From assembly GCA_904066235.2 (NCBI GenBank), contig CAJFCV020000003.1, forward strand, positions 7,688,001 to 7,752,000: a stretch of DNA of 64,000 nucleotides, read 5' to 3'. The number at the start of each line of letters is the position of its first letter. Position 1 is the stretch's first letter. Both the position numbers and the translations under genes were made by a program. The DNA is from Bursaphelenchus xylophilus (Eukaryota; Nematoda; Chromadorea; Rhabditida; Aphelenchoididae). Shown piece by piece: positions 11,391 through 22,205 of the stretch. The notes beneath the pieces are model-generated. The model saw only the letters and a list, made by a program, of their open reading frames with translations, was not told where the DNA came from and did not search any database.

Positions 11391-12698
11391 ATGCATTTCT
11401 ACACGGTTTGCTACTTTGCCTTATTCCCGATCAAAGTTATATCGGTCATCATGAACATTGGAGTCTTTTATTTATTGCAACGGGAGAAACGCGAAGTGGC
11501 TGAGAGCTACCGACATTATTTGAAAATGACAGTGATTTTGGACCTTGTCTATATTGCAGAGACCGCTGTTATTTGCCCGGTAATTTGTATCATTGTGCGG
11601 TTTTTAAGCATAAGATAGCGGTAGATGATTGTAAAAGATCTTGCTAGGATGCGTACAGGCATTAGGAGAAGTTTGTGAGACTCAACTATTTTTTGCCTCC
11701 TTTTCGGCCATAGTATCCAATGGTATTTTGTTCGCTGAAAGCAGAGCATAAGCTATATAATACCTATATAACCTGACGTATTTCGAATCTAATCAAGAAT
11801 CCTTTGAACACTCTTTGATAGTTTTAAAACTATAATTTCAGGCCATCCTCTTCGTGGATTCTTATTTCTTCTTAATTTTCGACACATGGTGTCTACCGAA
11901 GTCGATTCTTATGTCACGGGTATTGTTCGTCATCACAGCAAGTCTAACCTACTCCTGGGTTGGCATAATGCCCATTCAGCCCATTATTCGCTATCGAAAT
12001 GTTATTTCCGAACCGTGCTCCAAACGTGACATCCATCGGATGTTTTTTGTGGGGATCTTGGCGGTCATGCTCCACACCTTAGTTTCAGCCAGCTTTCACG
12101 GTACAAAAGCCGAAGAATTTGATGAAATCTTGAACAACCAGACTTTATTTACGTTCTACAATGATCCTATATATATTGAATTTTCATCCGTAAGAGTTTC
12201 TAAGCCTTGTTGTTAGTCAAAATTTAGGATATTGGAAATATATTTTGGCCAATGGGAGCTAATATTGCGTTGACAGTTACGTCTTTCACTTTAGTGGTAG
12301 TGTACACATTAAAAACCAGGTCGAGATTAATGAATTTGAAAGAGCACATGACTCCAGAAACCAGGGCCATGCATCGGCGGATGAGGAATATGATCATTCT
12401 ACAGGTAACGCAAATTATTAGCTAACTCTTTATATTGTAGACAACCTATCCGTTGTTTTGCATAATTGTCCCTGCGGCTATGATTGGGACATACCCCGTG
12501 CTAAAACTCACCTTAACATCAGCAATTTCCAGCGTCTACGCAACATTTTCTTTACAAATATTTTCCATTTTCAATCCCTTATCGATTATTGTGTGTATCC
12601 CGTCTAATCGCAAGGCAGTTCTCCGCTTCTTGGGATGTCTTCCTCGTCATTCTGTGTCTGATTGCCGCAACCCCAAGAGTGTTGAAGAACCGAATTAA
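11391..12698 (+). CDS. Serpentine chemoreceptor D (Str-superfamily-like 7TM)
   Basis: Exons 11391-11579, 11842-12189, 12228-12404, 12441-12698, all phase 0, give 323 aa. Intron 1 (262 bp) is much longer than in the paralogs (35-46 bp). Exons 2 and 3 match receptor C in length (348 and 177 bp). Family marks are ILFVDSYFFLIFDTWCLPK, QPIIRYRNVISEPCSKRDI, MTPETRAMHRRMRNMIILQ, YPLFCIIVPA and FNPLSIIVCIPSNRKAV. The start ATG gives MHFYTVCYFALFPIK, two residues shorter than the paralogs. It ends the four-gene array. Membrane chemoreceptor function is inferred. Confidence 0.86.
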
Positions 12699-13691
12699 AC
12701 TGACAGGGAAGTACTGCAAGTGTGTAATGTTTCCATAAGAAAAACATTTTTTTCAAACTGAGAAAGTTTGAAAAAAAAGAAAGCTTAACGAAGATCTCTT
12801 CCTTTGTTAGTGTATATTTATTGATACATGATAAAGACAGGAAATAAGCAAATTGTAAAAGTTAGTTGTGTAAAAGAGACGCTCTGCAGAGCATCGAAGT
12901 GTCTTATATGGGAACATGTTGCTTTGTCTTATTCTTCATTTGAATCCGTTTCATTCCCGAGCAACACCCGTTCCTCTATGTTTGTTGATCCTATTCGAGA
13001 TTTGGAGCATAAATTCTTGCTTTTTTATTGTCATTTCGCTCGCTTTCCACACAAATATTCCCATTTATGGATCCACTTGAGAAAAATGAGTTCGTCCGCA
13101 AAAAGGGTTAATCGGACAAAAAGTGGTGTAAGAGTCAAGGGGCGATCGCCTGAAGGCCGAATGACTCAGGTTTGGGGGATTTATTGGGTAATCATCTACC
13201 GTATTGGGAATAGTATTGCGATGATTCGAGAGTGATAAACAATGAGAAAGGGCTAGGAAGGGCTCAAAGAAATACCAACGGGTTTTGTGCTGGGGGCAGT
13301 AAAGTAAAAGCAAAGTATTGTTGGGGAAAAGTAAGGAATTTGTAAAGGTTTCACTTGGAATTTGCGTTACGAAATGATTCCTGAGAAGATAAGGATAGAA
13401 TTTATAAATTTCATTTTTTGCATTGGTTCGAGCGTTACAGGTTATGACAATTATTTTCCCCAACTATTACTCATATCCATAGCCCGTTACTTACTCTTCC
13501 ATTCCACAAAACCTCATTAATTCCGACGTTTCCAATAAAAAGGTTTAATTATTTTCTATATCGTTTTTGTACATTTCATCGAGAGTGAACGATTATTCTC
13601 GACTCATTGAGCACTTCATTCCCTCATTTCTCTATTTCCTAAATTGTCGTATCTTCACTTTGATTACTAATATTTTAGAAAGTATTCCAAG
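12699..13691. other. Intergenic, no supported gene
   Basis: Overlapping open frames on both strands (12828-13235 plus, 13065-13463 minus) have no domain and no splice-consistent partner exon. They are taken as chance. Confidence 0.45.
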
Positions 13692-14785
13692 ATGATCTCA
13701 ACGACATTAATTGTGGCCTTGCTGCTCCATGTTGCCGAGGGAGTTCATCAGTGTCCGATGTATGGGATTGGCGGACTTGGATATCCATATTCTGGTACAT
13801 AGTAAGTAGTAAGGCGCTAGCTGTGTCTATAGGGAACATCATAGACAAGAAAAATGATTTCAGCTGCGGCTCCGAGTCAATCTTCCACTACTACACTTGC
13901 TGTGAGCACAATTTCTACGAATGTTGCTTCAATTTGGAGCCTTGGGTAATGTATGTAAATTCAGATTTGTATCCATATGGACCGTTGACTTCGGCTGACT
14001 ATTTGAGTCAATGGATGGCACCGTGCACGACTTCCCCTTGCAATCAGCAATCAACGGGACTCGTTCCCTCAGACAGCTACACCGACAATTGTGGCAACGT
14101 TAATTGTGACGCGAATTGCAACAACGATTGTTGTTGCTGTGATGATGGGATCGACTACTGCAACATGGATGCTGGAGGGTATGGGGTGATGGGGTCATCG
14201 TATCTACCAAATTCACCAGGATTGTTAATGTATCCACATTATAATCAGCCCTTCTCTACTTTAAACAATTACGGAATACCGTATTCACCACATCTATATG
14301 GAATGTTTCCATATGCGGGTTATCCACAGATCCTACCTCCATTTTCTTCGTATGCCGGGTTACGATATCCACATATGCAAAGAAATCTCTTCTCTCCAGT
14401 AGTTCCTCCGGCTCGGCCACCTCCAAATCCCATTCCTATATCACCCGTACAGCCACCAGTATCGCCGCCAGTACCATCACCAGTATTGTCGCAGAATCAA
14501 CAGTACTTCTCTCCACAATACTACGACCTCTACCGTCAATACATCCAAGCAATTCATGGTCAGCAAGTTCGCCATCTAAAGAAGATTGAAAGATGCAAAC
14601 GCAAATGCAAGGGGAAGCCAGTGCACGGTGCAGATCTACAGACTCAGATGGACCCAAACGACGAATCGACCAGTAAATGTATTATCTATTTCAGTGTGGC
14701 TCTAGTCATCTTGCTGGTGGTTGGAATACTTGTCTGTCTGGGATGCTGTGGATTCTGCATTTGGACGGTCAGACCAAGCGATTAA
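13692..14785 (+). CDS. Secreted-type Cys-rich, Pro-rich single-pass membrane protein (CX-module-like)
   Basis: Two exons, 13692-13801 and 13864-14785, join in phase 2 and give 343 aa. The first residues MISTTLIVALLLHVAEG form a signal peptide. A Cys-rich head follows (TYCGS, YYTCCEH, YECCFNLEPWV) whose pattern of YxCC...ECC...PWV resembles the nematode CX module (Pfam CX). A second cluster (CGNVNCDANCNNDCCCC) lies around residues 115-135. A long Pro/Tyr-rich segment with PPxPxP runs follows. A transmembrane helix near residue 310 is rich in Val and Leu and is followed by GCCGFC. A short cytoplasmic tail ends in RPSD. The likely topology is type I plasma membrane. Function is unknown and the CX assignment is by pattern only. 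Confidence 0.85.
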
Positions 14786-14868
14786 AAAAAGGTGGCAGAA
14801 TAAGTACTAGAGATATACGAAGGTTGCTATAAATACTCTCCAAATTCTGTGTACATAACGTATCTTTT

Positions 14869-14874
14869 AATAAA
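14869..14874 (+). terminator. Poly(A) signal AATAAA
   Basis: AATAAA about 85 bp after the stop of the Cys-rich membrane protein gene, a usual distance for a nematode 3'UTR. Confidence 0.6.
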
Positions 14875-16847
14875 CATGTCGCTTATGAAATTCGTGAGGA
14901 TCCAGGCGGCACCCTCGTGTCAGCAAACAGACGATGAGGTAATCTCCAAGAATATCTGGATATTAGCTTTTTTAGGTCTTATTGCAAAATGCAGAATTCA
15001 TAGAAACGAATGATATCACTTCATTTCGTTTTTTTATGTTTTTGGTATAACAGCATGTGAGGAAGTGTACGTCCGTATGTGTAATAGAATGAAAAAATGT
15101 GCATGTGGTTGCACAAAAAGTAAATGTAAATAACACTTCAAAGAGCATGATCATCGTCTTTTCCCGTGGCATTCTAAAGTCAAAAACCGTTTGAAGAATG
15201 GGTGAACGCCTCGGAGGATTGAAAACAGCCTTGCAAATCCTAAGAAGGGTTAAAAGAGCAAAAAATTTTAAAATTAAAGAATGCGCGGTGGCTCATTTGG
15301 TCATAACTTACATAACTTATGGTTGTTAATCCATCGGAATTCGTCCTATCACCTACCGTTTCTTGATTACATTGACAGGAAAAAGTCCGTTGGGCGAAAA
15401 ACTTCAGGTATAATATCAGGATTTTTATAGACGTTTTCAAAGGGATTTAAGCAAGATTTAACGATTGAGTTGGCCAAGATTGACTCAACTGGCTTGCTAA
15501 CCGAAAATCCAATTATTTCAAATTGTTGCAATTTCCTTCCCTTCAAATTTAATGGACATATCAGCTTTGAACACTGACATGTTTACCTCCTTGAATCTCG
15601 AAACGTTTTGTTAGACTCTTCTTCTTAAACAACTAATGTCAGTTCCACTGCTTCAACATACATCAATGGAAGCTTTCCGATTCCCAAAACAATGTCATCG
15701 TAATTGCCCCAAGGCTAACACCCAAAATGCCCTTGGTCTCATTAATTGCCTTGTTTTTATTCTGATTCTTATTCGACGCTACAAAATATGCGGATATCCT
15801 CATGGCATCGCATACCAAATAAGTTATTTCCTTAATATCCCGTCTATGTTCTTCTGTTGACCTGAAGATCATCTTGCATCTGCACTTTCGAGGTAAGAAT
15901 CGTTAACCCGGAGGGAGTTCGATGGCAGCAAAGATGGTTGTAACCGGATACAAACCCCAAGTTTACGTTGGAATGTTTCCTTTTTGTAGTCTGGTCCAAT
16001 TCAATATTCTAGTTAACGCGTTTCATTCTACATCTAACGTTACAGTAAACATTGAAAAGTTTGCAAAGATTTAATTTCTTCCTACCGTAGTTCATAACCT
16101 TTTGTCCTGTTCTGTTTCAAAAAACTGTCTGCAATCTTCGAGCAAACAAGAAAGTTTGGCAAAGGAGATTCGAAAAACTGGCAATTTTCTCTCATTTTGC
16201 GGAAACGCGCAGATATTGGTTTCATTTCCGTCACGGCGACATTTTGAATATAACCTCAGGGCAATTAATAATCTTCGTCATTTCAAGGAGACAAAAATAT
16301 TTTCCTAGATTTTTAATGATCCTCGGGAGGGGGATAATATTCAAATAGTATCCGCCTACTCTTGTCTAGGCTTATATAAATCCGGGATGAACTTGGATTG
16401 GGCTATTAGGAGATTTTCTTGAGACTCATCTCAGTTTTAATTGTTTATTATCATGGTTTCTTAAGACTACCTCTGTTTTGTATATGTATGCCTAGTAACT
16501 CCTCTTATCCAACTTGTTTTGTACTAATCTTAGGCCTTGATATCTCCTTAAACCCTAATTACTCCATAAAAATACGTTCATCTCATAAAATTGTATGAGA
16601 TTTTGCCTGAGGCTATTTAAACATGCTTTCGTAGAGAGGGATGAGTACTAGGTTTCAAACACTGTTCATTTACCCAGTATTTTTCAGACGTCTTAACAAT
16701 ATCGTGTCCAATTTGATGTTCTCCCTTCCCTTTCCTGTTTATGATTACAGTAGTGCAATTACTGTTTCAGGTTACCCATCGAGTGCCAACCCGCCTCGTC
16801 TAAGCAATAATTTTATTGAAGGAAGTTTGTCTGTTCCGAATAACAAG
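14875..16847. other. Intergenic, upstream region of flp-11
   Basis: No supported gene. Open frames at 15240-15440 and 15636-15872 lack domains. The last kilobase is the probable promoter of the neuropeptide gene. Confidence 0.45.
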
Positions 16848-17216
16848 ATGAAACTCTCAGCCCTGATTCTTGTGCTCGCTCTGATTGTCTGCGCCGTGAA
16901 AGCACAAGCCGAATTTGATGAGGAAAATGGATACGCAAAGAGATCCATGAGGAATGCGTTGGTCAGATTTGGACGATCTGGAATGCGAAATGCGTTGGTG
17001 AGATTCGGAAAACGATCGCTTGGAAATGATTACGCGGAAGCCAAGAGAGCTCAGAGTGCCCCGGAACCATTTGGTAAGGTTTATGACTGTAGGACGTTAG
17101 AAAAAACACCCAACAAAAGTTTGAAAAGTTGAGTTGATGATAACAAAATCGTTTCAGTCCGATTCGGCCGTTCAGCTCCATCACATTTTGCCTTATACGA
17201 CTACTACGACATCTAG
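16848..17216 (+). CDS. flp-11: FMRFamide-like neuropeptide precursor, flp-11 ortholog
   Basis: Two exons, 16848-17073 and 17158-17216, give 94 aa. A signal peptide (MKLSALILVLALIVCAVKA) is followed by peptides bounded by basic residues with C-terminal Gly for amidation: SMRNALVRF-NH2 (ending FGRS), SGMRNALVRF-NH2 (ending FGKR) and AQSAPEPFVRF-NH2 (ending FGRS). The two MRNALVRFG copies plus one PxPFVRFG copy match the C. elegans FLP-11 set. The third peptide is interrupted by the intron between PF and VRFG. The C-terminus is rich in Tyr and Asp (SHFALYDYYDI). In C. elegans FLP-11 is released by the RIS neuron and promotes sleep; that role here is inferred. An in-frame upstream extension to 16641 exists, but the signal peptide fixes the start at 16848. 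Confidence 0.95.
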
Positions 17217-17388
17217 GCCACAGAAACCACGAACAGTCAACGGTTACCTCACACAAACACTACTGTTTACAATTCGCCGCAATTTTCCCATAGCCGTAGA
17301 TGCCAAAAAACTCATTCAAAGAGAGTGAAAAAAGAGGAGATCATATGTCGCACCAGTTTTTATTGTAATTATTGTCTATAACAGAGTT

Positions 17389-17394
17389 AATAAA
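17389..17394 (+). terminator. Poly(A) signal of flp-11
   Basis: AATAAA 173 bp after the flp-11 stop, facing the convergent TRPC gene. Confidence 0.6.
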
Positions 17395-17455
17395 AATATT
17401 TTTTAACTGTAAATCGACTAATCGGAATATAAGTAAAACTTTTGTAGCCAACAAA

Positions 17456-17461
17456 TTTATT
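17456..17461 (-). terminator. Poly(A) signal of the TRPC gene
   Basis: TTTATT on the plus strand (AATAAA on the minus strand), about 90 bp past the TRPC stop. The two convergent signals lie only about 60 bp apart. Confidence 0.6.
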
Positions 17462-17552
17462 GCGTAAATTTTGAAATGAAAGGCCTAGAATAACAATCGA
17501 GAGATTACATAAAATTTTGCACACGTATTGTCTTCATTATTGTCAAAATAGT

Positions 17553-20500
17553 TCACTCTGGATCCGGATTTAACGCAAAATTAACACGAGAAGGCGATAA
17601 AGAAGATCTGGCTGGAGCTGACAATGGCGCCGGTAAAAGCCCTTCTCCACCCCTCAGAATTGACGGTTCGTCAGCCGAAGTTGAGGTCACCTGTGCAATC
17701 AGTTGATCCAATTTGTGATTCATCAGCTCTCGGAGTTGATGGATTGCTTCAAGGGATGATGCTGACGGCAGCAATGGAGCTTCTTCTGGGGGAGTCTGAA
17801 TGATCTTTAGAGGCGATGGAGCTGATTTCTGCGCTGACAAGGTCTTTCGTTTGAATACTGCCTGTTGCTCGGAGTACGAAGGACTTGGGGGATCTACAGA
17901 AGTCATTGGGCAAGTCAGGGCGTCGCTATAAGACCGTTGTTTTGGACGGTCGTATGAGATCGAAACGGTAGGAGAGAGGGTGTTCGCGGCAATCGAGGTT
18001 GTGGATCTAAATAGAATCAAAGAATTGGAGTTTTTTTGTGACCTAACTCACTTTAGTTCAGTGTCCGAATCATTGAAATCGCTCTCCATCTCTCCTTCTT
18101 CTGTGACACTATGATTTCTCCTCTTTTGACTTGACCTCCAGATCTTTGTAGATGTACTCATTGTCCTCATAATATCTCTCTTAACAGCATCAATGTGAGA
18201 GGATGATCTGACAATCTCCTTCCTTCGATCATCTCTCAGTTCGTATCTCAAAGAACTAATGTCTTGTTTAATCTCCAGAAGGTCGTCTTCATTAACTCCA
18301 TCCATTTTCATATTCTTTTTGGTCTGGTGAATAAACCGTGAGACTAATCGCTCAATAATGTCCATATAAGTTAATGGTTTGTCATCTTCCGGAGCCTCAG
18401 GATCCGGAGTTTTGTGCTCCAACTCTTTACTTTTGCGGCTATATCCGGGACGCTAAAATTTAATCACAAATGACGATAAATGTCTAATCTTACCCGTATC
18501 GTAGCGCGGTTCCTTGTTTTTTGAAAATGATAACTCCCAGTGAGCCATTTGATTGTATTTACAACTTTGCAGAACCCGTAATAAATGGCCTTGGGGGTGA
18601 TTATTATGTTGAATGGCGGTGGGAGACTGGAGCCCTCATCGAAGTGGGCCATCCACAATTTTGTTCGATGGAATTTCCATTCCAAATCGGCGTGATCCTA
18701 AAGAAAAATAAGTTTCTAATGCTTGAAAAGCAGCAAAAGATTTTAAAAATTAATTTACATTGATCGTTTGGAAGGAATGCGACATCATGGCAATGAGCAT
18801 ATTGAGTAGCACAATTATAGAAGTAATGTGGTACATCATGAACATTCCTCGTCCAATCCACTGGGTAAATGTGTGCTCTTCCGCGACGTCAGTGTCTTCG
18901 ACTTTTGTGATCGCAAAGAGTGACCACAGTAATGTCATATACGAGTTTCCAATGCTGAAAATCATCGCATAACCGTGCAATCTCCTTGCACTTACGATGA
19001 AAAGACATTCGAAACGGCAGTGCAACTTTCCGGAGTCACACATACAGGAGTATTGTCTTCGTAATACCAGTAAAGTTGAGCTAGACCAATGGCGAAAGAG
19101 CTGATTATTAGAACAAAAATAAAACAAAATTTGGCGACGTCTACCAACATGCATCCCAGTGAGATCTAAAAACCAAAATTCAAAACCAAAACTAGACATA
19201 CCTGTAAAGGTCCGAGGTAAGGACTGATTTGAAATAAATATATTATCCTTGCAAAACTGAGGACATTCCCAACGGCAAAGAGAGCTTCAGCAACCAGCAT
19301 CGGTTCGTAAGCATTCCAATAAGTTCGGATTACATAACGCGGAGTTGAACCGTCATTCCAAGCAACATAAATTAAATAGCCGCTCAGTCTAGAGGGAGGA
19401 TAATAAAGTTTAAAACAACAAAGTTACCTTATTGCTATGGTGCATAAATAAAGACACATCATACAAAAATCGAGCCAATTCCACCACTGAAACACGTATT
19501 TAGCAAGGCCTTCATCCCATAGCTGTTTAATCTCGGACCAAAGCATGCCTGAAAATATAAATTTGAGTGTGCAAATTTAATCCACTGAAAAATGAATATT
19601 TTAAAAAATTTAAATTCATACTTTGATTGATTGAAATTCTACATCAATTTTAATTTTCAAACTTACCCAGCACCCAAAACATAACCATGACTTCCACAAA
19701 CGTCGGCGGCGCCCCTCGATCCGATGCTCTCGAATGAAAGGCCTCTCTACTCATTAGATCTCCCTTTTCTGAGTGATAAGCTTCAAGTGTGACCAATGTG
19801 AGGAGTAACAAAAAACACCCGAAAGAAGTACTGTAATACAAAAACTTCATGAAAGGCGATCGAACGTAGCTTCCAAAGCGACTTTTGGGCATCTAAATGA
19901 ATAAAAAATATTATCTTAGGGACTTACAATAATATAACAAAAGGAGAGAACTGGCCATAATAATATGAGGACCGCGTAGATTAAAAAATTCCATTTTGAA
20001 TCTCGATGATGGATAAATGGGATTCCTTGGCTCCAGATTGAGGTCAGAAGTTGTTGGCAATGAGGGTGCGAAACAAACTGAATATAAAAGAAATACATCA
20101 ACAAGTTACAATAAACCCACCATTTTCTGTTCGTATTTGATCGCCATCTTCAACCGCAACAAGCTGATCTTACTCGCTTTCACATTAATATTCTCATCGG
20201 CCGCATTGTCCTCCTTATTTAGCAAAGCAATTACTTCATCCGTAGATCGGCACTGACTCAGCAAGTCACAAGCAAACTGCTTGCACTGCTCACTCAATTG
20301 GAGATAAATGTCTTTGAACTCATTCTCCAATCTGGCCAGATTTTGGAGCTCCCAGGATAATCGAAAGGCACTTAGAATTGGATCACTGCTCGTCAAGCTC
20401 ATCCACGCCGGGCTAGCCAGTGCTCGATAAGTGTTGATTCTTTTCAGAGAGTGATGAAGGGAGTCTTGGCCACGGTCTTCTGTACAGACCTCGCAACGGC

Positions 20501-22205
20501 AAGAATGTTTATGAGGCCGTTCTATTGTCGCTTCTTTCCGCAAAAGCATTTGGAGGATTTCAAAACGATTCAGATGCGCTGCCAGCATTATTGGGGAGAT
20601 GTCACTGGAAAGGTGCGAGTTAAGAACCTATTTTAATATTTTTTTGCATTTTTCATCAATATGAGCCTTCGTAGAAGACCTTATTGACTTTGATTACCTT
20701 GAATACTCAGAAGTTGCGACCTCACTTCGACTCAAATATTTGTGCCATCCATCTCCCAACATGTCCTTGTTAATCGATGGATGATTTACCAACATTTCCA
20801 CAATTCTATATACTCCTTCCCGGATCGCGCATAGTAATGCATTACCAATTCTGATATCTGTTTGCCGAAGTAAAAGCTCCACAATCTCAAAGTTTTCATT
20901 GTCAACGGCGATCTCGATTGCTGTTCGACCCATGGCGTCAACGCAGTTGACATTAAGCGGAGCTGCATTTTTCTGAAGCAAATAAATGTTCGACTGTAAG
21001 ATCTTAGAAAAAGAATTATGACTTTGAAACCAATATTACCTGGTTCAGACAAGCGATCAACGTGGGACGATCACCGGATTCAGCGGATTCGAGGAATCTG
21101 AAAAAAAGTACATTATTGAACTTCTAACGCTTTCTTCAGTTCATTTTTCATTTTCTCTTGCAATCTTACGCCACATACAGAGCGTCCAGCAACCAGCCAG
21201 GCCTCCTCTTCGATCTCCGATACCCGTCTTTCCATGGCATTTTTAGCTCTGAAGACAACAGAGAATCTAGGAATTCAATTACCTCGAAGAAATCATAAAT
21301 TTCAAATTTTTAGACGTCATTTCAACAGGAATCTTCCCAAAACATACATCTTCCGGTTTGTCAAAAAAGGTGTAAATAGGGAAGTTATTTGTTTTGTCTA
21401 AATTTTAAATAAATTCTCCCACCTCCAAAAGTCCGCCAAGGCTTCTAAAACATTCCGCAAACCTTGACATAAATACCGTGAGAAAACATAGGCCAGAAGA
21501 ACAATCGGAGAGAATCCGTGACTTTGAGGATGACTTTGGGAGGGGTTTATGACCGAATTATGGGCAATAAAAGAGTGGACTATCACACTATCAGAATCAA
21601 GATTACATTAGAGTTAGTTGTTGTTAAACAAAAGGGTTGATTGGGTAAGTACAAGAGTTCAACACAAAGAAAATAAACGCCTCTATTTCCGTGTATTTCT
21701 GTTGTTCCCATGAAAACCAATGCGCATCTTGCAGGGACGAATGTTTTGGCTTATCTTTAATCAAATTCACATTGAAATTCGGGGCCAGTGCTTGGCCCCG
21801 ACGGCACAAACACGTGCAATAAAACGATATTAGGCTACTGGGATAAAAAAGGAAGACGTTTAGGAAAAGATTTTAAATTTTTTGCTTTAGTCATTTCTTT
21901 TATACGGATGTCTTGTTATGTATGGTATTTTTCGCAATAGTTATGTTCTCACCTTCGTTCTTGCGGCGTTAGCATGTCGTGTGTCTTTATATGAACGGCA
22001 GGCCCATATATATTGCGACTCCTCGACATTGGCCGATGATTCCCGGCCACAACCGCAGCTCGCCCCATTGGTGATCGGGGAAGATTTGGAGAGCGAGATC
22101 TGGCTGGTGGAATCACTGAATTTGTCGAATTCAAGGCACCGCTCCCTCCAAGAGAACGCGGGGCATTCAGAGAATAACGACTTCGGCCGACCGGCTTCGA
22201 ACTTC
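17553..22205 (-). CDS. TRPC-type cation channel
   Basis: Exons in transcript order: 22205-21953, 21248-21129, 21097-21040, 20972-20698, 20604-20121, 20077-19928, 19892-19667, 19548-19428, 19388-19202, 19165-18996, 18954-18759, 18697-18494, 18452-18052, 18006-17553. All phases join. The true start lies upstream of or within 21953-22205 and is unresolved. Ankyrin-type repeats come first ([20 protein letters not shown]), then the TRPC marks [53 protein letters not shown] and RSPFMKF. Six membrane segments follow, with pore-side [17 protein letters not shown]6 [15 protein letters not shown] and the TRP box [10 protein letters not shown]. The tail is Ser/Pro-rich with [13 protein letters not shown]. 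The family forms tetrameric Ca2+-permeable channels in the plasma membrane. It corresponds to C. elegans trp-1/trp-2 type genes; I cannot say which. A second possible first exon lies at about 21283-21388. Confidence 0.94.

Noticed and set aside
12828..13463. Overlapping 130-codon frames on both strands
   Set aside because: They overlap each other and show no family motif or splice chain.
14876..15050. Possible 45-aa spliced gene (exons 14876-14938 and 14976-15050)
   Set aside because: Phases close, but it begins inside the poly(A) signal of the gene before it and has no recognisable features. Chance is likely.
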